A stretch of 64,000 nt of DNA from Vibrio ostreicida. Its GTDB lineage: Bacteria > Pseudomonadota > Gammaproteobacteria > Enterobacterales > Vibrionaceae. A model generated the notes under the pieces. The model was not told the origin of the DNA, did no database searches, and was given only the letters and a program-made list of their open reading frames with translations. The stretch is taken from the NCBI RefSeq assembly GCF_013074385.2, contig NZ_JABEYA020000007.1, positions 62,001 to 126,000 of the forward strand, given 5' to 3'. How positions within the stretch are numbered: position 1 is the first letter of the stretch; the number at the start of each line of letters is the position of its first letter. Below, in pieces: positions 28,115 through 37,882 of this stretch. The position numbers and the translations under genes were made by a program.

Positions 28115-28357
28115 ATGAACATTCATCGCCATACTTATTATCGACTGATTCATCATGGCATTAAGAGTTTACTCGTTGAACGAATTGGGCATTTTACTGA
28201 GAACGAGTATCACGACTACCTCAATCATATGACGGGCAAATCCAGCTGTTTTTCGATGACGGATGAGGAGTTACAAGTGGCTGTCATAAACCTGAGGGAT
28301 GAAGGCTACCTCGGTGACATGAAAGTGCCACACAATAGCCTCCGAATACCTCAGTAA
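28115..28357 (+). CDS. Small GemA/Mu gp16-like protein
   Basis: 80 residues. The arrangement YYRLIHHGIKSL...ENEYHDYLNHMTGKSSCFSMTDEELQ...INLRDEGYL closely resembles the DUF1018/GemA (Mu gp16) family, in which 'xTGKxSC..M...EL' is conserved. In Mu-like phages GemA modulates host gene expression and gyrase. A strong GGAGG ribosome site precedes the ATG. There are no other phage genes nearby, so it is either a domesticated copy or a cellular relative. Family similarity is by eye. Confidence 0.6.
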   Translation: MNIHRHTYYRLIHHGIKSLLVERIGHFTENEYHDYLNHMTGKSSCFSMTDEELQVAVINLRDEGYLGDMKVPHNSLRIPQ

Positions 28358-28481
28358 TGCCTTTACGTCAGTTTGGAATTTATCCTCTGAGCTGACGGAA
28401 TCAACAGAAGTTTGTTTCAGATTGTCTCTAAAGGCTTTGTCAATCATCCATATTTCGTTAGACTGGAGGTAATTTTAGAAT

Positions 28482-29048
28482 TTGCAGATCGAAAAAATGA
28501 AACAACTGATTGATTTTATTCCACTGATTATCTTTTTTGCCCTTTACAAAATGTACGATATTTATACGGCTACTGGGGCGCTGATTATAGCCACAGCAAT
28601 CCAAGTGGTTGTGACCTACGCTATTTACAAAAAAGTTGAAAAAATGCAATTAGTCACTTTTGTCATGGTTGCTCTGTTTGGTGGGATGACTATTTTTCTG
28701 CATGATGACAACTTCATTAAGTGGAAAGTCACCATTGTTTACGCTCTCTTTGCCATTGGCCTAGCGGTTAGCCATGCGATTGGTAAGTCAGCCCTTAAAA
28801 GCATGCTGGGGAAAGAAATCAGCTTACCTGATGCGGCATGGACTAAAATCACTTGGGCTTGGGTTGCGTTCTTTTGTTTTTGTGCCGGCCTGAATATTTA
28901 TGTCGCATTTGAGTTGCCTCTCGATGTTTGGGTGAACTTCAAGGTATTTGGCTTACTAGCAGCAACTTTTGGTTTCACTCTGTTGACAGGAATTTACATC
29001 TATAAGCATTTGCCTAAGGATAAATCTCAGGCAAATTCTGGTGAATAG
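28482..29048 (+). CDS. yciB: Inner-membrane-spanning protein YciB (septation protein A)
   Basis: 188 residues from TTG 28482, or 183 from ATG 28497. The only good ribosome site, GGAGGT at 28465-28470, is 11 nt before the TTG but 26 nt before the ATG; family members usually start at the ATG (MKQxxDFxPL). About five membrane helices; [19 protein letters not shown] and NFKVFG are strongly conserved with E. coli YciB. Involved in envelope maintenance and division. Confidence 0.93.
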   Translation: MQIEKMKQLIDFIPLIIFFALYKMYDIYTATGALIIATAIQVVVTYAIYKKVEKMQLVTFVMVALFGGMTIFLHDDNFIKWKVTIVYALFAIGLAVSHAIGKSALKSMLGKEISLPDAAWTKITWAWVAFFCFCAGLNIYVAFELPLDVWVNFKVFGLLAATFGFTLLTGIYIYKHLPKDKSQANSGE

Positions 29049-29122
29049 CGCTCCTTTATTGATATAATTGTTTTTTATCTTCTTTGAGTTAGCAGCGGCC
29101 ATTTGGCCGCTGCTTCGTTTTT

Positions 29123-29533
29123 ATGGATATCGATATGAGCCAACTAACCACCTCTCCGCGTGGGCAATTACTTCTTCGTACCTTAGCCATGCCTGCTGAT
29201 ACCAATGCCAATGGTGATATTTTTGGTGGCTGGATCATGTCCCAACTCGATCTTGCAGGTGGTATTCTCGCCAAGGAAATTTCGCGTGGAAGAATCGTCA
29301 CAGTATCCGTTTCCAGTATCACGTTTAAAAAGCCCGTTAAAGTTGGCGATGTCGTTTGCTGCTATGGCGAATGTACCAAGATTGGCACCACTTCGATGAG
29401 TATCGACCTTGAAGTATGGGTAAAACCTGTCAAAGAACATGGTGTAGAAGATCGTTTTATGGTTTGTGACGCAACATTTAACTACGTGGCTATTGATAGC
29501 GAGGGCAGACCTAGACCCATCAAACCACACTGA
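29123..29533 (+). CDS. yciA: Acyl-CoA thioesterase YciA
   Basis: 136 residues with a hotdog fold: NANGDIFGGWIMSQLDLAGGI (residues ~28-48, catalytic Asp region) and VSVSSITFKKPVKVGDVV. Hydrolyses a broad range of acyl-CoAs. It lies in the conserved yciB-yciA-yciI neighbourhood. Confidence 0.94.
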   Translation: MDIDMSQLTTSPRGQLLLRTLAMPADTNANGDIFGGWIMSQLDLAGGILAKEISRGRIVTVSVSSITFKKPVKVGDVVCCYGECTKIGTTSMSIDLEVWVKPVKEHGVEDRFMVCDATFNYVAIDSEGRPRPIKPH

Positions 29534-29644
29534 ATTCACAATTTAAGTTCGGACACCCTATAAAAAACTGTTACATTCTGTAGAGTTAAATAGAATCACT
29601 CAATAAGCAACCTAGGTTGCTTATTTATCAAAAGGACATTAAAT

Positions 29645-29941
29645 ATGTGGTATGTAATTTTTTCTCAGGACGTGGACCATTCATTGAACAAACGACGCGG
29701 TGCGCGCTCAGCTCATCTAGAACGTTTGCAACTTCTTCAATCTGAAGGGCGTCTGCTGACTGCGGGCCCCATGCCCGCTATTGATAGTGAAGACCCCGGA
29801 GAAGCCGGATTTACAGGTTCGACCGTGATTGCCGAATTTGAGACGTTAGAGCAAGCGCAACTATGGGCGAACGCGGATCCGTATATTGAAGCGGGTGTCT
29901 ATAAAAACGTCATTGTTAAACCTTTCATAAAAGTATTCTAG
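29645..29941 (+). CDS. yciI: YciI-family protein
   Basis: 98 residues with the YciI fold: [24 protein letters not shown] (His near residue 24), GRLLTAGPM, and a C-terminal [23 protein letters not shown]-domain proteins are predicted small enzymes with an Asp-His dyad. Located 1 nt before the aspS gene. Confidence 0.93.
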   Translation: MWYVIFSQDVDHSLNKRRGARSAHLERLQLLQSEGRLLTAGPMPAIDSEDPGEAGFTGSTVIAEFETLEQAQLWANADPYIEAGVYKNVIVKPFIKVF

Positions 29942-29942
29942 A

Positions 29943-30341
29943 ATGAAACTTTACATCGCTTTAGCGCTGCTTAGCGCTTCAATCCTATCCGGCTGCGCTT
30001 CACAAGAAACACAAAAACAACGTGAACTCGAATTACTCGCCAGTAGCAGAGCCACCTTGTTATCATCTGAGTTACCAATGGAAGCTGGTCCTCTGTCGAT
30101 TATGAGAGCCAGTGCAAAGGGAACGATGATTGAGATCATGATGGTGTACAATCAAGACGCAAATGGAGCAAAACCCCTCAAGCAGGTTATGCAAGGCAGT
30201 ATTAATAGTTATTGCACCACCCCAGACACTAGGAACAATTTGGACGTTGGGCTGAGTTATCGACTCAAAATGCGCAACAGTCGAGGCCAGCTTATGGTCG
30301 ATGAGGTCATTACGTCAAAAAACTGTTTGTCAAAACAATAA
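29943..30341 (+). CDS. aspS: Type II secretion pilotin lipoprotein AspS/GspS-beta
   Basis: 132 residues. Lipobox LSGCA (Cys18) for outer-membrane lipidation. The mature part has RATLLSSELPMEAGPLSIMRA, IMMVYNQDANGA and RLKMRNSRGQLMVD, plus two cysteines (near 97 and 129) able to form a disulfide, as in the AspS pilotin of Vibrio that targets the GspD secretin to the outer membrane. It may help export substrates such as the lipase at 42.7 kb. Assignment is from memory of the family. Confidence 0.75.
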   Translation: MKLYIALALLSASILSGCASQETQKQRELELLASSRATLLSSELPMEAGPLSIMRASAKGTMIEIMMVYNQDANGAKPLKQVMQGSINSYCTTPDTRNNLDVGLSYRLKMRNSRGQLMVDEVITSKNCLSKQ

Positions 30342-30365
30342 AGATTGTCCCCTCATCGAAATCGA

Positions 30366-30390
30366 GACCTTGTTTACAAGGTCTTTTTTT
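30366..30390 (+). terminator. Rho-independent terminator after aspS
   Basis: Stem GACCTTG/CAAGGTC with a 4-nt loop followed by seven T residues, 25 nt after the aspS stop. Confidence 0.9.
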
Positions 30391-30628
30391 ACCAGCCATT
30401 TCTGGTTCGTCATCAAGCGATGTTATTTATGAATTTTTTGTGACAAGTTAAACGACCGTCTTTCAGATTCGAATCTCCTAACTGTTTAATCAGTTTCACA
30501 ATACCTTCATGAGAGCCCACGAAAAACATGTTTTTTTAGCCACATGGCGGCCTGACAGACATTCACCCACCATTGACGCTGATTGATTTGCCTTCTAACT
30601 TTTTTAAACAAGTAAGGGAGGATCACCT

Positions 30629-30853
30629 ATGAAACGTGCCAGCAATTCCTATCGTCTCCAACTGATAAAAGAAGTCGCCACACGGCAAGAGCGTTTACAT
30701 TGCGAAGATCCCATGGTCAATTACATCCAGCAACTTTTGGACGATTCTAAATCCGACCCCTTTCAACAATCCAAAAATAGCGCGCGATTCAGTGGCAGTC
30801 ACTTCGATGACAATACCGGCGGGTGGATCAGTGATAAGTGGGGCGTTAAATAA
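30629..30853 (+). CDS. Small conserved hypothetical protein
   Basis: 74 residues, polar, no signal or membrane segment. Preceded by a strong AAGGGAGG ribosome site 8 nt before the ATG, which supports expression. The C-terminus (DDNTGGWISDKWGVK) is glycine- and tryptophan-rich. I do not recognise a family. Confidence 0.65.
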   Translation: MKRASNSYRLQLIKEVATRQERLHCEDPMVNYIQQLLDDSKSDPFQQSKNSARFSGSHFDDNTGGWISDKWGVK

Positions 30854-30904
30854 GGCGTTGTCGACCGTTCTCGTAGACAGTGACCGATTGCACTGAGGGG
30901 TTCG

Positions 30905-31153
30905 TTAGAATAGAGGTTGTTGGGGAGAAGCATCATCGAGGTCATTGTCTTGACTCGACCCACTTTTTAACTGTTTCCGGCGATAACGTTGCCGACACAA
31001 TTTAATAACGTGAAGCTGCTCAGACGGAGACATATCTAACCAAGTAAAACGTTCTTCACGTTTACGCATACAACCTTTACAGTAACCTTTTTCGTCAAGG
31101 CTACACACGCCAATACAAGGGCTGGGTACTAAAAAGAATTCTAGTTGCTCCAT
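30905..31153 (-). CDS. DUF1289-family cysteine-rich protein
   Basis: 82 residues from ATG 31153 (MEQLEFF), chosen because a GGTGAG ribosome site lies 6 nt upstream; longer starts at 31189 and 31171 lack one. The segment PSPCIGVCSLDEKGYCKGCMRKREE (four cysteines) defines DUF1289, probably a small metal-binding domain. Function unknown. Confidence 0.85.
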   Translation of the reverse strand: MEQLEFFLVPSPCIGVCSLDEKGYCKGCMRKREERFTWLDMSPSEQLHVIKLCRQRYRRKQLKSGSSQDNDLDDASPQQPLF

Positions 31154-31327
31154 CTGAGCCTCACCTATCATGACAACAATAACGATCAATACGCTATCAC
31201 CTGGAGCCCGATTAAGGCAGCACTTTACTTTATTATGATCGCACTCTAAGCATAACGCTATTATGACAGAAGCTACGCTTTTTAAATTATAATCGAGGCC
31301 AATTCGTCAAATTCGGAGCCCATCAAA

Positions 31328-31768
31328 ATGAAATCTAAATCACAAACGATGCTTTTAGCACTCTCTCTTTCTGTTCTCGTCACTGCCTGTGCCAACAACC
31401 AACACTCGCAAACCGTAGCCAGTCAAGATCTCCAACACCACAGTTGGGAGTTGGTGAGTATGGATGGAAAAACGCTTGCTCTAGAACAACATCAAAAAAG
31501 ACCCACCCTTGAAGTAGGCGAAACGCTAATGACAAACGGCAGTGCTGGCTGCAATAATTTTTTTGGTCAGGCAGAACTCAAAAACAATCAGTTTCGGATT
31601 GATAAAATGGGCATGACCATGAAGATGTGTATGGGTGATGCCATGACACTAGAACGCACATTTTCTCAATCTTTATCCGAGTGGAGCAATATCACTCTTG
31701 ACGATAACTTCATGATCCTGACAAACGAAACACATACTCTGACCTTTAGGTTGAATGACCAAAAATAA
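31328..31768 (+). CDS. META-domain (HslJ-like) lipoprotein
   Basis: 146 residues. Signal with lipobox VTACA (Cys21). The META domain follows: HHSWELVSMDGK, GSAGCNNFFGQAEL (residues ~74-87), MGMTMKMCMG and RTFSQSLSE. HslJ is a heat-inducible outer-membrane lipoprotein linked to novobiocin resistance; the exact role here is unknown. Single gene. Confidence 0.88.
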   Translation: MKSKSQTMLLALSLSVLVTACANNQHSQTVASQDLQHHSWELVSMDGKTLALEQHQKRPTLEVGETLMTNGSAGCNNFFGQAELKNNQFRIDKMGMTMKMCMGDAMTLERTFSQSLSEWSNITLDDNFMILTNETHTLTFRLNDQK

Positions 31769-31965
31769 TCGGATGGACAGGGGGAACTGGCCGTCGCCTA
31801 AATCTGCCGCTTTCCCCTCTCATTGACAGCTCCCTTCTTAATTACCCTACCGACTTTGCACCGAATAGATAAAAAGTTTTTATTTTTCAGTCATAATGAA
31901 TAGAAATTGGCGATAGCACGGTCTATCAACAAGGTTCCATCAAGATACTAAAGACAAGGACTCTT

Positions 31966-33108
31966 ATGTTAAGGCTGAACACGGTTATTTTTTCTTTGCT
32001 ACTTTCTTTCAATAGTCTGGCTCAAGAAAGCTGGCAACAAACGGTCGAAGCCGCGAAAGGGCAAACGGTCTACTTTCATGCTTGGGGTGGAAGTCAGGAG
32101 ATCAACAACTATCTTCGCTGGGCGGATAAAGAACTGCAAAAACAATATGATGTTACTCTCAAACACGTCAAAGTAGCCGACATTGCTGAAACAACGACTC
32201 GTCTGCTGGCAGAGAAAGCAGCAGGTAAAGACACCTCCGGCAGTGTTGATATGGTGTGGATCAATGGCGAAAACTTCAAATCAATGAAGAACAACCAGTT
32301 ATTATTCGGCCCCTTTGTTGAACGTTTACCAAGCTGGAAGTATGTCGACAAAACCCTACCGGTCGACAGTGACTTCTCCGAGCCCACTGAGGGTTTAGAA
32401 GCGCCTTGGGGTGTTGGCCAGCTCGTATTCATTCATGATAAAATGCGCCTGAGCAATCCCCCCGCCTCGTTTAACGAATGGTTAAGTTATGCGAAAGCCT
32501 ACCAAAACAAACTAAGTTACCCTAGACCACCTGCATTTCATGGTACGAGTTTTCTTAAAGCCGCGCTGATTGAACTCACCGCAAACGATCCAGCACTCAT
32601 GAAACCAACCGATCAGGTCGATTTTAACTCGGTTACCGCCCCCCTTTGGCGCTACTTGGACGAGTTCCACAAAGTAGCCTGGCGCCAAGGAAAACAATTC
32701 CCAGCCAGTTCAGCAGAAACGCTACAGTTACTCGACGATGGTCAACTCGATCTTGCTATTACTTTTAACCCCAATTCCGTTTATTCTGCTCAGGCGAATG
32801 GCAATTTATCCGAGACCACATTGGTTTACGCGATGGATGGCGGTGCCTTATCAAACATTCACTTCCTTGCCATTCCATGGAATGCAAACACTCCTGAAGG
32901 AGCACAGGTCGCCATTAATTTTTTATTGAGTCCTGAAGCACAATCTCGCAAAGGGGATCTCATGATTTGGGGGGATCCCTCCGTATTGCAAAACCAGTAC
33001 CTTAGTGGAAGTGCAAAAAACACAAAATTATTCAAGTCGTTGTCTGAACCCCATCCTAGTTGGCAAGCAGCGTTGGAAGCAGAATGGCAAAATCGCTACG
33101 GTAACTAA
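31966..33108 (+). CDS. ynjB: YnjB-like ABC transporter substrate-binding protein
   Basis: 380 residues with a cleavable signal (MLRLNTVIFSLLLSFNSLA). The mature protein (VYFHAWGGSQEINNYLRW; VDMVWINGENFKSMK) matches the YnjB family of solute-binding proteins. Periplasmic receptor for the YnjCD transporter; substrate not established. First gene of a four-gene operon with ynjC 3 nt downstream. Confidence 0.88.
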   Translation: MLRLNTVIFSLLLSFNSLAQESWQQTVEAAKGQTVYFHAWGGSQEINNYLRWADKELQKQYDVTLKHVKVADIAETTTRLLAEKAAGKDTSGSVDMVWINGENFKSMKNNQLLFGPFVERLPSWKYVDKTLPVDSDFSEPTEGLEAPWGVGQLVFIHDKMRLSNPPASFNEWLSYAKAYQNKLSYPRPPAFHGTSFLKAALIELTANDPALMKPTDQVDFNSVTAPLWRYLDEFHKVAWRQGKQFPASSAETLQLLDDGQLDLAITFNPNSVYSAQANGNLSETTLVYAMDGGALSNIHFLAIPWNANTPEGAQVAINFLLSPEAQSRKGDLMIWGDPSVLQNQYLSGSAKNTKLFKSLSEPHPSWQAALEAEWQNRYGN

Positions 33109-33111
33109 CAG

Positions 33112-34842
33112 TTGACGACCAACAATGAGAACAAGATGCTAAGAGTCACCTACCTTATTCTGATATTGATATGCATTTTACCCACCTTCCCGGGGTTGGT
33201 CAGTGTGGTCATCTCCTCATTCGGTTATGTGCCCACCGTGGGTCTGTCTGACTTTTCGCTCTCCAGCTATCATGCTTTTTTTGACTGGCCTGGGATCTCT
33301 ACATCAATCAGCCTGACTCTATTCAGTGCCATTGTTAGCACCTGTGTTTCCTGTTTAATGTGCTTTTCAATTTTACAAAGCCTGTGGCTCAACCGACACT
33401 GGCGCAAAGTCGAGGCTTTATTGTCTCCTCTATTGGCGATGCCTCACGTCGCTTTTGCCATTGGCTTCGCGTTTCTATTCGCCCCCACTGGCATGATGGC
33501 GCGTTTACTGGCCGCCCTTTTTGGGCTTAATGTCGATACACAAAATCAAACGTGGTTGATCCATGACCCCTATGCCTTGGGTTTAACGATTACCCTGTCA
33601 TTGAAAGAAATACCATTTTTGTTGCTCATGAGTATTCCTGTTCTACAACAGATTAAAATCGACAGACTGTCTAAAATGAGTGCATCTCTAGGTTATTCAC
33701 CGAGTCATATGTGGTGGAAAGTCGTACTACCACTATGGCTACCTAAAATGCGTTTCGCATTGTTCGCGGTGATAGCCTATGGCGCTTCGGTGGTCGACCT
33801 AAGTTTAATTCTTGGCCCCACAAACCCTCCGACACTGGCTGTCTTGGTATGGCAATGGTTTAACGACCCTGATCTCTCTCTCATTCCAAGAGCTGCATCC
33901 GGGGCAGTTCTTTTATTGATACTGGCCAGTAGTTTACTTGGTTTTGTTGTCATTATAGAAAAAATGACGCTGGGATATTTTGGTCGATGGCAATATTCAG
34001 GTCGATCTGGCGTTCGTTTACCGGGAAAAACCCTATTTACAGTGTCGACGTTACTCGCTTGTCTGATTTTTCCTTTGACGCTCCTATGGAGCGTGGCACA
34101 TCGCTGGCGCTTTCCAGAAATCATCCCAACGAAATTCAGTGGTCGCTTTTGGAGTAACGAATGGATAAATATCTTGCCAACCATTCTTCAAAGTCTTGAA
34201 ATTGCGTTATTAAGTGCGTCTTTCGCTCTTCTGTTCGCCGTTGTTGCTCAAGAATGTCGCGTTCGATTTCGTGTCTATTTACCAAGATACGTCATCGCAC
34301 TTCCTATGGTTGTTCCGCAGCTTTCGATTCTTTTTGGAATTCAGATCACCACTTTATATTTGTCTGGTGACAGCTACTATATCTGGGTGATCTGGTCACA
34401 CGTTTTTTTCGCGTTTCCGTTTGTCTACCTAGCACTGGATGGGCCTTGGCAAGGTTACGACAATAACTATACAAAAGCCGCCCTAAGTTTGGGAAAAACC
34501 CCTCTTTTGGTCTTTATTCAAATTAAAATGAAACTTCTTCTGCCCGCTGTACTTTATGCTTGGGCGGTCGGTGCGAGTGTCAGCTTGGCACAATATCTTC
34601 CAACCCTCATGTTGGGTGGAGGTCGTATCACCACGATCACGACAGAGGCGGTGGCTTTATCAAGTGGGTTTGATCGCCGTGTCACTGCAATCTATGCGAT
34701 CTGGCAAGCAATCCTGCCGTTTGTTTTTTTCTTATCCGCCATTCTAATCAGCAAGCTCTCTTTACGACAACCTGTATACCAACAAACCACTAAGGATTCT
34801 AATACACATGACGCTGTGTCTCGAAAACCTCGCCATCCGTAA
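33112..34842 (+). CDS. ynjC: YnjC-like ABC transporter permease (fused double permease)
   Basis: 576 residues from TTG 33112; an ATG at 33136 is an alternative. About 12 membrane helices in two halves, each with a BPD_transp_1 coupling loop (SLGYSPSHMWWKVVLPLWLP near 198; SLGKTPLLVFIQIKMKLLLP near 465). Works with YnjB and YnjD. Its 3' end overlaps ynjD by 35 nt. Confidence 0.9.
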   Translation: MTTNNENKMLRVTYLILILICILPTFPGLVSVVISSFGYVPTVGLSDFSLSSYHAFFDWPGISTSISLTLFSAIVSTCVSCLMCFSILQSLWLNRHWRKVEALLSPLLAMPHVAFAIGFAFLFAPTGMMARLLAALFGLNVDTQNQTWLIHDPYALGLTITLSLKEIPFLLLMSIPVLQQIKIDRLSKMSASLGYSPSHMWWKVVLPLWLPKMRFALFAVIAYGASVVDLSLILGPTNPPTLAVLVWQWFNDPDLSLIPRAASGAVLLLILASSLLGFVVIIEKMTLGYFGRWQYSGRSGVRLPGKTLFTVSTLLACLIFPLTLLWSVAHRWRFPEIIPTKFSGRFWSNEWINILPTILQSLEIALLSASFALLFAVVAQECRVRFRVYLPRYVIALPMVVPQLSILFGIQITTLYLSGDSYYIWVIWSHVFFAFPFVYLALDGPWQGYDNNYTKAALSLGKTPLLVFIQIKMKLLLPAVLYAWAVGASVSLAQYLPTLMLGGGRITTITTEAVALSSGFDRRVTAIYAIWQAILPFVFFLSAILISKLSLRQPVYQQTTKDSNTHDAVSRKPRHP

Positions 34843-35455
34843 GTTAACCGGCGAGTCTCTGTTTTCCCATGTGAATATTGACGTTGCCGCAAAAGAGGTG
34901 GTGTGCTTAATGGGTCCAAGTGGATGCGGTAAGTCAACATTACTCAACCTGATTGCTGGTCATTTAAGTCACGAATTTGACTATTCAGGACGGGTTCTCT
35001 TAGACAACACCGACTTATCGCAACAAGAGCCTCACCTGCGTCAAGTCGGAATCCTATTTCAAGACGACCTACTCTTTCCACACCTCAACGTATGGCAAAA
35101 TCTTGCTTTCGCTTTACCCAATATGATCAAAGGTCGTGATCGGCTGACGCAAGCAATGTCAGCTTTAGAGAAGGTTAACCTAGCAAAACTTGCTCACTCA
35201 TTCCCCGATCAAATTTCAGGTGGACAAAGAGCACGTATCAGTTTGCTAAGAATGCTGTTAGCCAAGCCTAAATTAGCCCTGCTTGATGAACCATTCAGTA
35301 AGCTGGATAAAACATTAAGAGTTGAATTTCGTGACTGGGTCATAGCGCAACTTATTGAAGCGAGTATCCCAACGTTGATGGTCACGCACGATATCGACGA
35401 CGTGCCGTTAAATGGTCGCGTCATATCATGGCCATGGAGAAACGACCATGCTTGA
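34808..35455 (+). CDS. ynjD: YnjD-like ABC transporter ATPase
   Basis: 215 residues with Walker A GPSGCGKST (residues ~37-45), Q-loop FQDDLLFPHL, signature ISGGQRAR near 137, Walker B ALLDEPFSKLD and H-loop VTHD. Lacks the C-terminal regulatory domain of longer importer ATPases. Completes the YnjBCD importer. Confidence 0.93.
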   Translation: MTLCLENLAIRKLTGESLFSHVNIDVAAKEVVCLMGPSGCGKSTLLNLIAGHLSHEFDYSGRVLLDNTDLSQQEPHLRQVGILFQDDLLFPHLNVWQNLAFALPNMIKGRDRLTQAMSALEKVNLAKLAHSFPDQISGGQRARISLLRMLLAKPKLALLDEPFSKLDKTLRVEFRDWVIAQLIEASIPTLMVTHDIDDVPLNGRVISWPWRNDHA

Positions 35456-36053
35456 CAAATTTAGTATCAAAATCATTCGTTCTCCCCTCGCCTTAGTTGC
35501 GGCTGGTTTAGACCGATTGAATATTACTGCAAACCAGACAACCGTAACGGGTTTTTTTCTTGGTTGCCTCGCGTTACCTTCCCTCGCCTTACAAGAATAT
35601 AATGCCGCCCTGTTATTTATTATCCTTAATCGAATTTGTGACGGTCTCGACGGCGCATTAGCTCGCCGCCACGGAATTACAGACGCGGGGGGGTTTCTCG
35701 ATATCAGCCTCGACTTTATCTTTTATTCTTTGATACCTTTTGGGTTCGTTCTTGCCAATCCCGAACATAATGCTATCGCAGGCGCATTTTTGATCTTTGC
35801 CTTTATCGGGACGGGATGCAGCTTCCTAGCGTTCGCGGTCATGGCGAGCAAACGCAACATTGATAATCCCGTCCATAAAAGTAAATCGCTCTATTATATG
35901 AGTGGGCTAACAGAAGGGACCGAAACGATCGCATGCTTTATTCTTTTTTGCTTGTTTCCTGAGTACTTTGCCATTCTTGCTTATGTGTTTGGATCCGCCT
36001 GCTGGTTTACGACCTTCACTCGGCTTTATTCCGGCTTTCACACTTTAAAATAG
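35448..36053 (+). CDS. ynjF: YnjF-like CDP-alcohol phosphatidyltransferase
   Basis: 201 residues from ATG 35448, after GGAGAAACGACC; overlaps ynjD by 8 nt. The CDP-alcohol transferase motif CDGLDGALARRHG...GFLDISLDF is near residues 64-88, and about six membrane helices follow. The family joins a CDP-linked lipid to an alcohol. In E. coli ynjF is also next to ynjBCD, although ynjE is missing here. Substrate unknown. Confidence 0.88.
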   Translation: MLDKFSIKIIRSPLALVAAGLDRLNITANQTTVTGFFLGCLALPSLALQEYNAALLFIILNRICDGLDGALARRHGITDAGGFLDISLDFIFYSLIPFGFVLANPEHNAIAGAFLIFAFIGTGCSFLAFAVMASKRNIDNPVHKSKSLYYMSGLTEGTETIACFILFCLFPEYFAILAYVFGSACWFTTFTRLYSGFHTLK

Positions 36054-36128
36054 CATGGAAATCCTTTTAGGCTTCCTAACCGATGTCTGTTTAAACCTAT
36101 CATAAAGAATGGCACATTCCGGAAATAT

Positions 36129-37061
36129 TTAGCGAAATAGCATGACTTTAAGGCCGGCCTCACTATCCACATCTGCAAATTCAGGAGGGTTGGTTAGACG
36201 CTCAACAAAATCAAGCGCTGGCGCTTCGTCTTTCATCGTTTCAATAAGGAAATCACTGCCAACCTGAGGTGAATTGACGCAAGCGAGGACTTCTCCTTGC
36301 TCAGATAAGAGTTCAGGTAAGCGCCGTAAGATCTTCTTGTAGTCGGTGGTTAACGCAAAACTGCCTTTTTGAAACGAAGGGGGGTCAATAATGACGAGAT
36401 CATAAGGGCCCGTATTTCTGATTTTCCCCCACGACTTAAAGATATCGTGGCCAATGAACTTTACCTGCTTTACGTTGTGTTCATTCAGTCTATGATTATC
36501 TCGTCCTTTTGATAAAGACGATTTCGCCATATCCACATTAACAACCAGCTCAGCACCTCCTTCTATCGCTGCAACAGAAAACCCACAAGTGTAGGCAAAT
36601 AAATTCAACACCTTCTTCTGCTTACTGTTGGCTCTCACCCAATCTCTTCCAAAACGCATGTCGAGAAATAGGCCGAAGTTTTGGTTTCGTCCAATATCCA
36701 ATTGATATTTTAACCCAGACTCTCGTACAACTGGGCTAGTATTGAGTTCACCAACCAGCACTTCAGAAGGCGTCCCTTGGGCATAGCGATGTTGGATTAC
36801 AATACACCGCCCGCCTTTCTCTTCCCAAACGGGCGTGGCCGACAGAGCAATCAGACCTTCTTGCAGAGCCCTAAGAAAATCGTCATCGATGTCTCTGAAC
36901 ACACTGACCAAAAGTTGTTTATCAACCCAATCACAGGTAATTTGTTCTAACCCGTGGTATCGACGTCCTCGGCCATGGAACAAGCGTCTGACTTCCCCTG
37001 ATGTCGCCGACAAAGCATCGTGAATTCTCTCAAAAAAAATGGTGAGTTGTTCAGTCTTCAT
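36129..37061 (-). CDS. Class I SAM-dependent RNA methyltransferase (COG1092-like)
   Basis: 310 residues. NQNFGLFLDMR (near 136), the SAM-binding VLNLFAYTCGFSVAA (near 160) and catalytic VIIDPPSFQKGSF (near 226) match the RlmI/RlmK-type methyltransferases. It is shorter than RlmI and lacks a clear PUA domain at the N-terminus. Probably methylates rRNA; the target base is unknown. 12 nt after the pseudouridine synthase gene, so RNA modification genes are paired. Confidence 0.87.
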   Translation of the reverse strand: MKTEQLTIFFERIHDALSATSGEVRRLFHGRGRRYHGLEQITCDWVDKQLLVSVFRDIDDDFLRALQEGLIALSATPVWEEKGGRCIVIQHRYAQGTPSEVLVGELNTSPVVRESGLKYQLDIGRNQNFGLFLDMRFGRDWVRANSKQKKVLNLFAYTCGFSVAAIEGGAELVVNVDMAKSSLSKGRDNHRLNEHNVKQVKFIGHDIFKSWGKIRNTGPYDLVIIDPPSFQKGSFALTTDYKKILRRLPELLSEQGEVLACVNSPQVGSDFLIETMKDEAPALDFVERLTNPPEFADVDSEAGLKVMLFR

Positions 37062-37073
37062 GCTGACTCCTAT

Positions 37074-37769
37074 TTATGTGTTTATTTTTGGCCATGGGAG
37101 TGCCCAAGGCGATAACCAAGATTCAATCCCCTGACTCACAGGTGTTTGATTCCATTCTCGCCCAAGATAAACCTGTTCTCTAGGATCGCACACCGTTTCA
37201 AACTTTTGACCTTGGTAAACAAAGCGCAATGCAAAAGCATGAAGGTAACCTCGATCCGATACACAGGTAGGCGAATAAATAGGATCGCCAAGGATGGGTG
37301 ACCCTACCGATTTTAATGCCACTCGAATCTGGTGCGTTTTGCCTGTATGCGGCTTGCACAGGAATAGACGCTCACCCGGCATCGCCGCAACGGAAAAAAA
37401 CTGCGTCACCGCGGGGTTTTGTTGCGAACTGAGCAACTTCCACGCAGAACGTCGAGATGGGGTCATATCACCACGAATAAGCCCCTGTTTTTTTGAAGGC
37501 TTTTTACTGCCGATCGCTAGATAGTATTTCTCAACACTACGCTGAGCAAACTGCATAGAAAGTTCTCTTGCTGCAATGGCGTTTTTGGCGAGGAGTAAGA
37601 GTCCAGAGGTCATTTTATCCAGTCGATGCACCAGATAAAGTTTATCGTCACCTGTGATTTGGGCAACCTCTTGCAACAACATCGTTTCCCCATTGTCTTT
37701 ATGGACGGAAACATTGGGATGCTTGTTAATAACAACGAAGTCAGAATGGGAAAAAACGATATCAAACAT
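37074..37769 (-). CDS. RluA-family pseudouridine synthase
   Basis: 231 residues from ATG 37769 (MFDIVFSHSDFVVINK), preceded by GGAG; a longer frame upstream has no ribosome site and unlike sequence. The catalytic motif HRLDKMTSGLLL (Asp near residue 49) and PHTGKTHQIRVAL near 155 place it in the RluA family, of the TIGR01621 type common in Vibrio. Isomerises uridine in RNA; the site is unknown. Confidence 0.9.
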   Translation of the reverse strand: MFDIVFSHSDFVVINKHPNVSVHKDNGETMLLQEVAQITGDDKLYLVHRLDKMTSGLLLLAKNAIAARELSMQFAQRSVEKYYLAIGSKKPSKKQGLIRGDMTPSRRSAWKLLSSQQNPAVTQFFSVAAMPGERLFLCKPHTGKTHQIRVALKSVGSPILGDPIYSPTCVSDRGYLHAFALRFVYQGQKFETVCDPREQVYLGREWNQTPVSQGIESWLSPWALPWPKINT

Positions 37770-37882
37770 AGGAAGGCTCCACTTTGGGAGCCAAATTATA
37801 CCTGTTCTAATGGGCAATACCAGCACGAGATAGATCGAAAAAAGGGAAGCGGAACCGCTTCCCCAATCCTTCAATATTAACG

